Source: DATACQ01 sp036555515
GTDB taxonomy: Bacteria > Desulfobacterota > Binatia > UBA9968
NCBI GenBank assembly: GCA_036555515.1
Contig: DATBLC010000185.1
Location: 43,112 to 107,111, forward strand
Length of the DNA stretch: 64,000 bases
Reading direction: 5' to 3'
Shown here: in pieces, positions 1 through 8,124 of the stretch
How the letters are laid out: each line of letters begins with the position of its first letter
Position numbering within the stretch: the first letter of the stretch is position 1
The notes under the pieces: model-generated
The model's input: the letters and a program-made list of their open reading frames with translations, nothing else
Databases searched by the model: none
What the model was told of the DNA's origin: nothing
Position numbers and translations under genes: made by a program

Positions 1-1242
1 GCAATCAGCCAACTTGCCCGGCAGCGAACCTGAATCCAACGCGCCCTTGCGGCGGGCCAAATCCTTGGCCTTGCGTGTCGCCTCGCGCACCCGCGCGGCT
101 TCGACGCCTTTGACGACGATCTTTTTAGCGTCGGTAGGATGTTCGCTGAGATAGCTGCCGAACTTCTCGTTGAGCAAAGCCTCGACGATCCCTTTGACTT
201 CGCTGTTGCCGAGCTTGGTCTTGGTCTGGCCTTCGAACTGCGGCTCGGGAACTTTGACGCTGATGACGGCGGTCAGCCCTTCACGAACATCCTCTCCCTG
301 AAGGTTTTCGTCGTCTTTTTTTAACTGGCCGCTGCTGATGGCGTAATTATTGATTGTACGGGTGAGCGCCGAGCGAAAGCCGATGAGATGAGTGCCGCCC
401 TCGATGGTATTGATGTTGTTGGCGAACGAGAAGATATTTTCCGTGTAGCCATCGTTCCATTGCATCGCGATTTCGACTTCGACGCCGTCTTTCTCTCCCT
501 CGAAGTGCACGACCTTGGGATGTACGGCGGTCTTGGCGCGGTTCAAATGCTCGACAAAGGACATCAGGCCGCCTTTGTAGAAAAACTCGTGCTTTTTCTG
601 CGTGCGCTCGTCTTCGATGGTAATTTTTACGCCGCGGTTGAGAAACGCTAGCTCGCGCAATCTTTGCGAAAGTGTATCGAAGCTAAACTCCGTGGTTTCA
701 AAAATTTGGCTGTCCGGCTTAAAAGTCACGCGGGTGCCGCGCTCTTTAGACTTGCCGACCTCTTTCAACGGTGCCTGCGGGTCGCCGCGTTTGTAGGATT
801 GCTGGTACACTTTTCCATCGCGCTTGATCTCGACTTCCAAGGTTTCCGACAAGGCATTGACGACGGAGATGCCTACGCCGTGCAGACCGCCGGAAACTTT
901 GTATGAAGCCTTGTCGAACTTGCCGCCGGCATGAAGCTTCGTGAGCACGACTTCCGCCGCGGAAACTTTCTCCGTCGGATGAATGTCGACCGGAATACCA
1001 CGGCCGTTGTCGACTACCGTAACACTATTGTCGATATGAATTGTAACTTCGATCTTGTCACAATGCCCCACCAGCGCTTCATCGATGGAATTATCAACCA
1101 CTTCATACACAAGGTGATGCAAACCGCGATCGCTGGTGTCGCCGATGTACATACCGGGCCGTTTGCGCACTGCTTCGAGTCCCTCAAGGACCTTGATATT
1201 GTCCGCTCTATACTCACCTTGGGGGATTTTTGCTTCTGCCAT
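1..1242 (-). CDS. gyrB: DNA gyrase subunit B, N-terminal part (cut by window edge)
   Basis: First 414 residues of GyrB, the ATPase subunit that drives negative supercoiling with GyrA. The GHKL ATPase fold is clear: N-box EVVDNSIDEA at residues 47-56, DNGRGIP at 78-84 and GGLHGVG at 118-124. The transducer domain carries QTKTKLGN, and the visible part ends in LPGKLADC, where the Toprim domain should begin. The ATG at 1242 is preceded by GGAGG three bases away and gives the typical start MAEAKIPQGEY. The reading frame is open to base 1, so the rest lies outside the window. Nothing looks unusual in the part that can be seen. Confidence 0.97.
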   Translation of the reverse strand, partial: MAEAKIPQGEYRADNIKVLEGLEAVRKRPGMYIGDTSDRGLHHLVYEVVDNSIDEALVGHCDKIEVTIHIDNSVTVVDNGRGIPVDIHPTEKVSAAEVVLTKLHAGGKFDKASYKVSGGLHGVGISVVNALSETLEVEIKRDGKVYQQSYKRGDPQAPLKEVGKSKERGTRVTFKPDSQIFETTEFSFDTLSQRLRELAFLNRGVKITIEDERTQKKHEFFYKGGLMSFVEHLNRAKTAVHPKVVHFEGEKDGVEVEIAMQWNDGYTENIFSFANNINTIEGGTHLIGFRSALTRTINNYAISSGQLKKDDENLQGEDVREGLTAVISVKVPEPQFEGQTKTKLGNSEVKGIVEALLNEKFGSYLSEHPTDAKKIVVKGVEAARVREATRKAKDLARRKGALDSGSLPGKLADC

Positions 1243-1313
1243 GTTCCTCCAGCCGAGGTTGGTAAAGTTTCCTTGTAAAGTTAAGGGGTTAGAACACTCA
1301 CCAAATCTGATAA

Positions 1314-1342
1314 ATACTACCCGAATTCGCCTCCAAAGTAAA
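1314..1342 (-). promoter_or_regulatory. Candidate sigma-70 promoter for gyrB
   Basis: On the minus strand TTTACT (1342-1337) and TAGTAT (1319-1314) are separated by exactly 17 bases. Each box matches the consensus at 4 of 6 positions. It lies about 70 bases upstream of the gyrB start. Prediction by eye only. Confidence 0.4.
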
Positions 1343-1485
1343 GCCAAAAAACCGTTCTAAATAGGGGATTTTACGGTGGAAATTTTGCCTCCGAAGACCC
1401 ATCCCCGGACTTACAAACAGCAATAAAATTCCGCGGAGAATTGGCTGTGTTGACAGCTAGAGGGGTCTAAGGGAAAAGAGATACC

Positions 1486-2190
1486 ATGCTAAGAGTTCGC
1501 GCAGCCTTTAGATTTCTAACATTGGCTGGCGACGGCAGTGAAGTCGTCGCTGGACGGGCCGGCGTGGCGATTGGTTGCTTCCCCTTGGCTGGCCTCATCT
1601 TGGGACTCGTCCTGGTGTTAGTCAATCGCGTGATTGCGCCCTATCTATCAACTGAAATTCTCGCTGTTGTGTTGCTGACGATCCTGATATTGGCCACTGG
1701 CGGCCATCATTTGGCCGGAACCCAAGAAACTTTCAATAGTTTGGCGAAAAAAAACTCGCGCTCAAACCCTAGCGACCATTGGCATGTCCACGGCTTGCTC
1801 GCCGTATTGCTGGTAATCCTTTTCAAGGTCTATTCGATCGAAGTCATTGGCGAGAGCCGCGCTTTCAGTCTCTTGCTTAGCCCGCTCTTGGCGCGTTGGT
1901 CCCTGGTGCTTTTTCTCTTCGGTTCTACCGCTGCCACAGATGATGCCGCCCGGCGGATCACCGAAAACGTGCGGTCCTGGCATCTGACCGTCGCCACCGT
2001 TATCAGTGTGGGCCTTGCAACATTTATCGCCGGCGTGCAAGCGCTTTGGGTTGCCTTGTGTCTCTCGCTGTTCGCTCTCCTGGCGCGCGGCTACCTGCAT
2101 CGCCGCGAAGGCGGCATCTCGCTGGCCAACTGTGGCGCGCTCATCGAGCTCAGCGAAACTTTGAGCTTTACTTTGTTCGCATCCCTGTAA
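1486..2190 (+). CDS. CobS-like membrane protein (adenosylcobinamide-GDP ribazoletransferase family, motif degenerate)
   Basis: A 234-residue polytopic membrane protein with the CobS layout: an N-terminal FLTLAG segment, a GHHLAG motif after the second hydrophobic block, and a C-terminal GGISLANCGALIELSE block like the usual GDCLGA-IELSE motif. CobS joins adenosylcobinamide-GDP to alpha-ribazole in the last step of nucleotide loop assembly. The family motif HLDGLADTxDG, whose aspartates bind metal and substrate, reads HLAGTQETFNSL here, so all three aspartates are changed. It begins a cobalamin uptake and assembly locus. It is either a strongly diverged CobS or a non-catalytic paralogue. No clear ribosome binding site precedes the ATG. 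Confidence 0.7.
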   Translation: MLRVRAAFRFLTLAGDGSEVVAGRAGVAIGCFPLAGLILGLVLVLVNRVIAPYLSTEILAVVLLTILILATGGHHLAGTQETFNSLAKKNSRSNPSDHWHVHGLLAVLLVILFKVYSIEVIGESRAFSLLLSPLLARWSLVLFLFGSTAATDDAARRITENVRSWHLTVATVISVGLATFIAGVQALWVALCLSLFALLARGYLHRREGGISLANCGALIELSETLSFTLFASL

Positions 2191-2255
2191 TCCTTCGGAT
2201 CTAAATCAATTACTAGGAACCGAAGAGCGAGACGTGGAGGAGTACAATCCGTGCG

Positions 2256-2301
2256 CGTTCAAAGTTCAACGTTCCAAGAAATCAACGTATCAACCTTGAA
2301 T
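2256..2301. repeat. GTTCAA/TTGAAC intergenic repeat
   Basis: Short stretch with GTTCAAAGTTCAACGTTC and a facing CCTTGAATGTT, like the other GTTCAA-type arrays in this window. It runs up to the annotated start of the AEC transporter. Confidence 0.6.
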
Positions 2302-3193
2302 GTTGGCGGCCACTAGGATGGAGCTATTCAAACCACTCTCGCCGGTCATCCCGGTCTTTTTCCTAATCGCGATGGGTTTTACTTTCGCTAGGTGGAGACA
2401 AATCAATCTGGCATCGGTCACGGAAGTCATCGTATATTTAGGCACACCGTCGCTGGTGTTCACCTCTCTTGCGGGTAAGCCGCTATATGCCGGGGATCTG
2501 GCCATATTGTTCACCGGGATACTGGCGATCTATGCCGGTGTGGGTCTGTTGATCCGCCTTTACTTCATGGTTTTTCGCTTTCACTCGCGCGGTTTTACTC
2601 TGCCGGTTCTATTTATGAATGCCGGCAACATGGGACTCCCACTGGCGCTGTTTGCATTCGGCCAGGCCGGCATGGTGCGAGCGACACTGTTGTTCGTCAT
2701 GTGCACCTTACTTCAGTACTCCCTGGGGATTTTTATCTTGCAGGACCACGGCAACTGGAAGGAAGTTTTTCGCCTGCCGTTGATCTATGCGACCATCGCG
2801 GGTCTCGCTGTCAACCTGTTTCAACTAAGAATTCCCGAACTGCTTTTTCAGCCGCTGGTCATGCTCGGCCAAGCGATCATACCTTTAATGCTAGTGAGTC
2901 TCGGCTACCGCCTCTATAACGTTGCGTCCGTGAAATGGGGCCACGCGCTCGGCGGTGCTTTGGTGCGCATCGTCGGCGGCTTTAGCGTCGCGAATCTTGC
3001 GGTAACGTTGATCGGCGCCGAAGGCGTCAACCGGCAAGTGTTACTGCTTTACGGCTGTCTTCCCTCCGCCGTCGTCAACTTCGTGCTTACCGAAAAATAT
3101 CGTCAGGACCCCGAGCTTGCCGCCTCCATCGTGGTTCTGAGCACGTTCTTATCCGTGGTGACCATCCCAATCGTGTTCTGGCTGATTATGTGA
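2300..3193 (+). CDS. AEC family (auxin efflux carrier-type) transporter
   Basis: A 297-residue inner-membrane protein with about ten hydrophobic helices in two halves separated by a short hydrophilic centre, as in the AEC/PIN-type permeases. Family features include an N-terminal PVFFLIAMGF helix, a NAGNMGLPLALFAFG motif in the middle and LPSAVVNFVL near the C-terminus. AEC members export organic anions such as malate; the substrate here cannot be read from sequence. The ATG at 2300 sits in the tail of a GTTCAA repeat and has no ribosome binding site. The ATG at 2318 (MELFKPLSPV) is an equally good start. It lies inside the cobalamin locus, but no link to B12 is evident. Confidence 0.85.
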   Translation: MLAATRMELFKPLSPVIPVFFLIAMGFTFARWRQINLASVTEVIVYLGTPSLVFTSLAGKPLYAGDLAILFTGILAIYAGVGLLIRLYFMVFRFHSRGFTLPVLFMNAGNMGLPLALFAFGQAGMVRATLLFVMCTLLQYSLGIFILQDHGNWKEVFRLPLIYATIAGLAVNLFQLRIPELLFQPLVMLGQAIIPLMLVSLGYRLYNVASVKWGHALGGALVRIVGGFSVANLAVTLIGAEGVNRQVLLLYGCLPSAVVNFVLTEKYRQDPELAASIVVLSTFLSVVTIPIVFWLIM

Positions 3194-3228
3194 CGTTAAT
3201 CGGGAAAACTGAAACCGCCAAAATATTC

Positions 3229-3257
3229 TTGACACCCGGCGAGCCAAGGTGTAGTTA
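3229..3257 (+). promoter_or_regulatory. Candidate promoter of the first cobalamin riboswitch transcript
   Basis: A perfect -35 box TTGACA (3229-3234) is followed by 17 bases and TAGTTA (3252-3257), a weak -10. Predicted transcription would begin a few bases before the riboswitch core. Confidence 0.45.
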
Positions 3258-3271
3258 TCCCGCCTATATAT

Positions 3272-3432
3272 TCAAGCTCCACGGTTCAAGGGAAGTCCGG
3301 TGAAAATCCGGGGTGGTCCCGCCACTGTGATGGTGACGAAAGCCGCAAACGAGCCACTGTCCTGAGCATGATCGAAGGATGGGAAGGCGCGGCGAGTAGA
3401 TAAAAGCCTAAGCCAGGAAACCTGCCGAGAGC
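3272..3432 (+). promoter_or_regulatory. Cobalamin riboswitch 1 (upstream of tonB-like gene)
   Basis: The conserved cobalamin aptamer landmarks appear in order: GGGAAGTCCGGTGAAAATCC, then GTCCCGCCACTGTGA, GAGCCACTG, GGGAAGGCGC, and the B12 box AGCCAGGAAACCTGCC at 3411-3426. These elements bind adenosylcobalamin and shut down downstream expression. The variable loop between GCCACTG and GGGAAGGC holds GTCCTGAGCATGATCGAAGG, which resembles the dispersed REP-like sequence near 31900. A stem CTTTCTC/GAGAAAG (3432-3438 with 3460-3466) follows the aptamer. The controlled gene is the TonB-family protein at 3514. Confidence 0.93.
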
Positions 3433-3492
3433 TTTCTCGACCGGCCTCTCCGGAGAAGAGAGAAAGGTTTCGCTATCTTTCCCTAATTCTGC

Positions 3493-3528
3493 AGAGGCCA
3501 TTGACCAACGATCATGAGATTGGCCTCT
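3493..3528 (+). promoter_or_regulatory. Hairpin enclosing the tonB-like start codon
   Basis: AGAGGCCA (3493-3500) and TGGCCTCT (3521-3528) form a perfect 8 bp stem with a 20-base loop that contains the ATG at 3514. The upstream stop at 3502 leaves no earlier start. A hairpin over the start site, just after a riboswitch, fits control of translation; a run of pyrimidines after the stem leaves termination possible too. Confidence 0.5.
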
Positions 3529-4305
3529 TTCTTCGTTCTATCCTTGGCTTTGCACGTCGCCGGGCTGGCTTGGCCGGTGTCCTTCGGCGGCAAAAGGCAG
3601 CCGGAGATTATTCATGTTGCGATTCTGCCCATTGAGCAGGAATCCATTGGCGCTGGGGGTCACAGCGGCAGCGGAAAAGCCGCACCGCAAGCCGGTCCGA
3701 AATCTGCCGTTCGCAAAATACCCAACCCCAAACCGGGCGTCGAAGCGAGACAGACTCGCGATACGGGGCCCCAGGCTTTAGCCAGCCAAACGTCGGCAAA
3801 CACCGCGGACCGGAGCGTGACGTTATTTTCAGCAATGGCAGATTCCACCGAAAGTCATAGTACTGCGTTACCTAATATTACGAACAACGGTGTCTACGAC
3901 TCTGGCACTGAGGGGAGTGGGACCGGCAACGGTAAGTCGGATGGCGGAATGGGGATCGAGACCAGTGGCGCTGGAACGGGAAACGGTTACGGCTCAGGCC
4001 GAAACCCGGGCTCGCCAGTCATGCAGTTAACCCAGGTCAGTTTCCGTCATGCGCCGCCACCTGAATATCCGGACGCCGCCCGCAAAGACGGCAAAGAAGG
4101 CCGGGTATTGTTGCGGGTATTGGTGGACGAGGAAGGAAAATCCAAATTGGTCGAAATCAATCTCAGTTCGGGAAGCCAAGTTTTGGATCACGCTGCCGCC
4201 GAAGCCATCAAACGCTGGCGTTTTTCGCCCGCCCGCTACGGCGACTCGCCGACCGCGAGCTGGGTAAAGATTCCCGTGGATTTTCGCTTGAAGGAAGCAA
4301 AGTAA
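3514..4305 (+). CDS. TonB-family energy transducer
   Basis: A 263-residue periplasmic-spanning protein of the TonB family, which passes proton-motive force to outer-membrane receptors. Residues 1-20 form a single N-terminal hydrophobic segment. A long low-complexity region rich in Gly, Ser and Pro spans the periplasm to about residue 170. The C-terminal TonB domain starts near PPPEYPDAARKDGKEG and continues through VLLRVLVDEEGK and AAAEAIKRWRFSPAR. It lies behind a cobalamin riboswitch and in front of a BtuB-like receptor with its own riboswitch, so it is probably the dedicated partner for corrinoid uptake. ExbB and ExbD are not in the window. The start lies in the loop of a hairpin and has no clear ribosome binding site. 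Confidence 0.88.
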   Translation: MRLASFFVLSLALHVAGLAWPVSFGGKRQPEIIHVAILPIEQESIGAGGHSGSGKAAPQAGPKSAVRKIPNPKPGVEARQTRDTGPQALASQTSANTADRSVTLFSAMADSTESHSTALPNITNNGVYDSGTEGSGTGNGKSDGGMGIETSGAGTGNGYGSGRNPGSPVMQLTQVSFRHAPPPEYPDAARKDGKEGRVLLRVLVDEEGKSKLVEINLSSGSQVLDHAAAEAIKRWRFSPARYGDSPTASWVKIPVDFRLKEAK

Positions 4306-4486
4306 CCGTAAAACTATAGGAGGCCAACGAAGTAATAATTACCAACTGCGGACGGAATTCAGGGAAAGGGGTGACTTGCCCTCTACCCAACACCAAGCCA
4401 ATTTTTGATTTTAGATTTTGGATTTTAGATTCAATCCAAAATCTATGCCGCGCGCGATCGAAGTATCGCCAATGCGAAATCAAAAA

Positions 4487-4712
4487 TAGTGACGGTAAGG
4501 GTGACGATGAGAATTCCCCTGCTGCCCCGCAACTGTAAGGGCTACGAAAGCCGCATCAGAGCCACTGCTGATCCAAAGATTCAATAGTTCAATTTTTTAA
4601 CCGTTCAAGGACCTCTTCACCCTTGAGCCTTGAACGCTGGAGCTCTTGAACCGTTAGTCGGTGGGAAGGCGCGGCGAGTAGGTTCGAAGCCCAAGCCAGG
4701 AGACCGATCCAA
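4487..4712 (+). promoter_or_regulatory. Cobalamin riboswitch 2 (upstream of btuB-like receptor)
   Basis: Core landmarks are CTGCTGCCCCGCAACTGTAA (4519-4538), GAAAGCCGCATCAGAGCCAC, GGTGGGAAGGCGCGGCGAGT and the B12 box AGCCAGGAGACC (4694-4705). The loop between GCCACTG and GGGAAGGC is about 100 bases instead of the usual 20-30. It is filled with GTTCAA/TTGAAC repeat sequence (4583-4653), the same repeat found in other intergenic regions. Downstream, CCCCTTT (4728-4734) can pair with AAAAGG (4741-4746), which covers part of the receptor's ribosome binding site, so control is probably at translation. Confidence 0.92.
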
Positions 4713-4754
4713 TCCGCCTCAACGACTCCCCTTTCGCGGGAAAAGGAGGTTTCC

Positions 4755-6791
4755 ATGAAAGCTCGGCTTTTTCTTTTAATATTTCTCATATCACTCCCCT
4801 CTTCGCTGCTAGGCGCGGAAGCGCAGGAAACCACATTTCCACCGGTTTTCGTGACCTCAACGCGGTTGCGCGACATCGATCAACCCGCGGCCCAGGTGCC
4901 CGGCAAGGTCATCGTCGTCACCGCCGAGGAAATCCAAGAGCTCGGGGCGAAAACGATACAAGAGGTCTTGCAGTATCAAACCGGGATTGTTCTGTACGAT
5001 TCCGTCGGCAACGAATTCCAACAAAGCATCGACATGCGCGGCTTTAACGCCCAGCCCGTAACCGCCACCAGCGTCTTCGTTGACGGCGTGCGCGTAAACG
5101 AGCCGGACTTCAACACCATCAATTTCGATTTAATCCCCGTGGAAGATATCGAGCGCATCGAGATTTTGCCCGGCACCGCGACGGTCTTTGGCCGCAATGC
5201 TCTCGCCGGTGTCATCAATATCACGACCAAGCGGGGGCGCAGGGACCGGCCGCACGTTGGCTTTAACATCGGCGGCGGCAGCTACGGTCGCCAAAGATAT
5301 TCGTTCAACACAGATGGGCCGCTACCGATCTCGAACTTTGATTACTATTTCGGGGTCACGCGGGAACTAACCAATGGCTATCGGGACGAATTCGACCCGC
5401 GGGATGCCGGCGCACGAATTACGCGTCTCCTGGCAAAACTCGGTTATCGGCTGGGCGAAAGCACCGACGCGAGCCTTGCTTACACTCGCGTCCTCGACAG
5501 TATCAGCCAAGCAGGTTCGTTACCGGCCAGCCTGTTACGAGTTGATCGGAATTTTAATATTACACCCGGCGATCAGGCGCAGAGCAATCTGCACCAAGTC
5601 GCACTCAATCTGAAACAAAGGCTTCCTGCGGGTTTCTCGGTTGCGCTAAACGGGTTCTTTCGGCGCAACGATATCGATCTTTTCACTCGCGGCTTGAGCA
5701 GTGAATCAACGCTAAAGACGGAGACGATGTCCGGCGGCACGACGGCACAGGCAAGCCATGAAGGAGCCATCCTGACTAAGAAGAATCTCTTGACGCTCGG
5801 TTTCGAGTACAGCCGTAACAATTTTGACTCGGACAACTCGGGCATCTTTCTACCCGCTTTCACGTTCCGAAATATGCGCTCCACCAAAGAAGATGTCGTA
5901 GGCATCTTTCTCACCGATAGTTTCCACCTGTTCGAATCGCTGGCCGTCAACGCCGGCCTGCGGTACGATTGGGACCGGTTGAACTTTACCGACAAGATCG
6001 ATCCGAGTCTCAGCGGCATCAAGACCTACAACCGCGTCAGTCCAAAGGCCGGACTGGTTTATTCACCGGTGAGCAATGTGAGTTTGTCGTTTAGCTACTC
6101 CGAGGGGGTGCGGATTCCAACCGTTGACGAACTATTCGCGCAGGGACCGTTCGGTTCCAATCCGGACTTGAAAGCCATGAGAAGCCGCAATTTCGAACTT
6201 GGCGCCAAGGCTCAGCTGCAAGATTGGCTCGACGCGTCGCTGGCGCTCTTTTACACGCCCGTGCGTGATGAGATTCTTTTTATCGTCATCGACCCGGTCA
6301 ATTTTTTTGGCCGCAATGAAAACATTTCCCGCACCTTGCGCCGCGGCATCGAACTCTCTCTAAAGGCCCGTTACCAAAAGTGGCTCGATGTCTTCCTCAA
6401 CTACACCGCCATGAAAGCCACATTTGAAACTGACGTGCTGCTTTTCTCCGGGCAGGTGCGGAAAGGCGATGAACTGCCCCTCGTGCCGCGCCACCGGGTT
6501 GGCGCCGGCATCAACACCTATCCGTTCGAAGGCGCGACGCTGTCTCTGTTCGGCACATACGTCGGCGAGCAGTTCATGGTACGCGATGAGCCGAACCAGG
6601 CCAAGAAAGTGGCAGACTATTTCGTCTTGAACAGCCAAATCGCCTACCAGTGGCGCCAATGGACCGGCTATGTCAATTTCAACAATTTGACCAACCGGAA
6701 GTATTCCACTTCCGGTGTTCTTGTGAACGAACCGTTCCGGGTTCCGGCCCCCGGGTTCAACGTTTTCGCCGGACTTTCATTCCGGTATTGA
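4755..6791 (+). CDS. btuB: TonB-dependent outer-membrane receptor, BtuB-like (cobalamin/corrinoid)
   Basis: A 678-residue outer-membrane receptor. Residues 1-22 form a signal peptide. A TonB-box-like TTFPPVFVTSTR follows, then a plug domain (about 40-155) with VPGKVIVVTAEEIQELGA, FVDGVRVNEPDFN and the IERIEILPGTATVFGRNALAGVINI motif. The remainder is a 22-strand beta barrel that ends in the aromatic residue pattern FAGLSFRY. The ATG has a strong AAAGGAGG six bases upstream. Control by a cobalamin riboswitch and the following btuFCD genes indicate a corrinoid substrate. The upstream TonB-family protein probably powers it. Confidence 0.93.
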   Translation: MKARLFLLIFLISLPSSLLGAEAQETTFPPVFVTSTRLRDIDQPAAQVPGKVIVVTAEEIQELGAKTIQEVLQYQTGIVLYDSVGNEFQQSIDMRGFNAQPVTATSVFVDGVRVNEPDFNTINFDLIPVEDIERIEILPGTATVFGRNALAGVINITTKRGRRDRPHVGFNIGGGSYGRQRYSFNTDGPLPISNFDYYFGVTRELTNGYRDEFDPRDAGARITRLLAKLGYRLGESTDASLAYTRVLDSISQAGSLPASLLRVDRNFNITPGDQAQSNLHQVALNLKQRLPAGFSVALNGFFRRNDIDLFTRGLSSESTLKTETMSGGTTAQASHEGAILTKKNLLTLGFEYSRNNFDSDNSGIFLPAFTFRNMRSTKEDVVGIFLTDSFHLFESLAVNAGLRYDWDRLNFTDKIDPSLSGIKTYNRVSPKAGLVYSPVSNVSLSFSYSEGVRIPTVDELFAQGPFGSNPDLKAMRSRNFELGAKAQLQDWLDASLALFYTPVRDEILFIVIDPVNFFGRNENISRTLRRGIELSLKARYQKWLDVFLNYTAMKATFETDVLLFSGQVRKGDELPLVPRHRVGAGINTYPFEGATLSLFGTYVGEQFMVRDEPNQAKKVADYFVLNSQIAYQWRQWTGYVNFNNLTNRKYSTSGVLVNEPFRVPAPGFNVFAGLSFRY

Positions 6792-6902
6792 GCGAAGATG
6801 TCTCCACGACGGACGGCCATGCATCACGCGCGCGTGCCGGCTGGTACTATACTCCTGTGTATCCGGGATGAAGCGCGGCTCGAAGTGCCGGGCCATAGAT
6901 TG

Positions 6903-7144
6903 AACCCGGATTCCGCAGTTGCGATCGAAAGCGAAGCGCAAGGTGCAACCTTCTGCAGCGAAGTCGATGGGTTACTGCCTCTAAGCAGACATCGATGAGT
7001 GGTGCTGCGATGGCAAGTTCAGGCCGATAACAACAAAGTGCCAAAGACAAAATGACTTTGAAATTTTACAGCCGGACGCCTTCGCTGCTCCAGGGTTCCA
7101 CCTTGCGCTTGTGGACCTGTCGGTTCTACTGCGGAAACCGGGTT
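6903..7144 (+). mobile_element. MITE-like element, copy 1 (242 bp)
   Basis: Non-coding element bounded by terminal inverted repeats: AACCCGGATTCCGCAGTTG at the left end and, read from the right end inwards, AACCCGGTTTCCGCAGTAG. The inside matches, with mismatches, the element at 63623-63862 in the opposite orientation; shared blocks include the AAGT-GATGGGTT-CTGCC segment followed by AGCAGACA-CGAT. No transposase is encoded. It fills the gap between the receptor and btuF and ends 26 bases before the preferred btuF start. This stretch of more than 300 bases holds no gene. Confidence 0.75.
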
Positions 7145-7170
7145 GAAAATTGGCGAGGAAATATTCGGCC

Positions 7171-8124
7171 GTGACAACTCTGGAATTATCACTGGCGCGC
7201 CGTACCACAATCCTTGCGGCGCTTTGGTTTTCGATGATGCCGCTGGTTTCCCTGGCCATGGCCGCAGCTGCTGACCGAACCATCGTCGACGATCTGGGAT
7301 TCAAAATCGCCGTCAAAAGCGATATTCGCAGAGTGGTATCGCTGGTGCCGACGAATTCGGAGATGGTATGTTTGTTAGATTGCGAACGGTTAAAAGGAGG
7401 AACGCGCTACGACCAGTTTCCCGAAGAGTTAAGAAGCAGGATTCAACTCAAACAGATCGACATCATCGGCGGCGGATTCGACGCGAACCTCGAAAAGATC
7501 GTCAGACTCCAGCCGGACCTGATCCTCACCAACGGTCCTACGCAACAGAGGTTCGCCGTGCCGCTCAAGAACATGGGCTACTCGGTTATGAGTCTCTGGC
7601 CGCGTGATATGGTCGGGCTCAAAAAGGGCTTCTTGCTGTTGGGTGAATTACTGGGACAAAGAATCAAAGCCAAGACGATTACCGATGAGATGGATCGACG
7701 CTTCGCCGCAATCGTCAGCAAAGCGAAGCACAGGCCGAGAAAACGGGTTTATCTGCAAATGTGGACCGATCCATTGATTACGGTGGGAAAGTCTTCCTTT
7801 CCGGACTGGCTCGTCAGCGCCGCCGGCGGTGTCAACGTTTTTGCCGACATGCCCTTTGACTCGGGGCAGATCGGCTTGGAATCGCTCATCCAACGCAATC
7901 CCGAGGTGTTGATTTTCCTCCTCGCTCAACAGCCGTTTGTCAAAACCATCAAGCAACGGGCTGGCTGGTCTCACATTAGCGGGGTGCGCGACTCTCATTT
8001 CTGTTTCATCGATGAGCCCGATATCAGGCGCAGCGTCCAGTTTGCGGACGGCCTGATGAAAATTCACAATTGTTTATTCGATGAGAAGCGCCGTATGCAA
8101 ACACGGTCGGCGGAGGCGAAGTGA
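7171..8124 (+). CDS. btuF: Cobalamin ABC transporter substrate-binding protein, BtuF-like
   Basis: A periplasmic binding protein of the helical-backbone type (PF01497) that delivers corrinoid to BtuCD. A signal peptide precedes AAAADRTIVDDLG. The family segments RRVVSLVPTNSEMVCLL, VRLQPDLILTNGPTQQRF, WSDP-like MWTDPLITVGKSSFPDWL and NPEVLIFL follow in the expected order. The GTG at 7171 has GAGGA about ten bases upstream and gives a good signal peptide; a TTG at 7150 is the other option. The end overlaps btuC by four bases (GTGA), which indicates translational coupling. Confidence 0.9.
   Translation: MTTLELSLARRTTILAALWFSMMPLVSLAMAAAADRTIVDDLGFKIAVKSDIRRVVSLVPTNSEMVCLLDCERLKGGTRYDQFPEELRSRIQLKQIDIIGGGFDANLEKIVRLQPDLILTNGPTQQRFAVPLKNMGYSVMSLWPRDMVGLKKGFLLLGELLGQRIKAKTITDEMDRRFAAIVSKAKHRPRKRVYLQMWTDPLITVGKSSFPDWLVSAAGGVNVFADMPFDSGQIGLESLIQRNPEVLIFLLAQQPFVKTIKQRAGWSHISGVRDSHFCFIDEPDIRRSVQFADGLMKIHNCLFDEKRRMQTRSAEAK

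Noticed and set aside
139..1278. Plus-strand open frames inside gyrB
   Set aside because: The minus strand encodes a well-conserved GyrB over the whole region.
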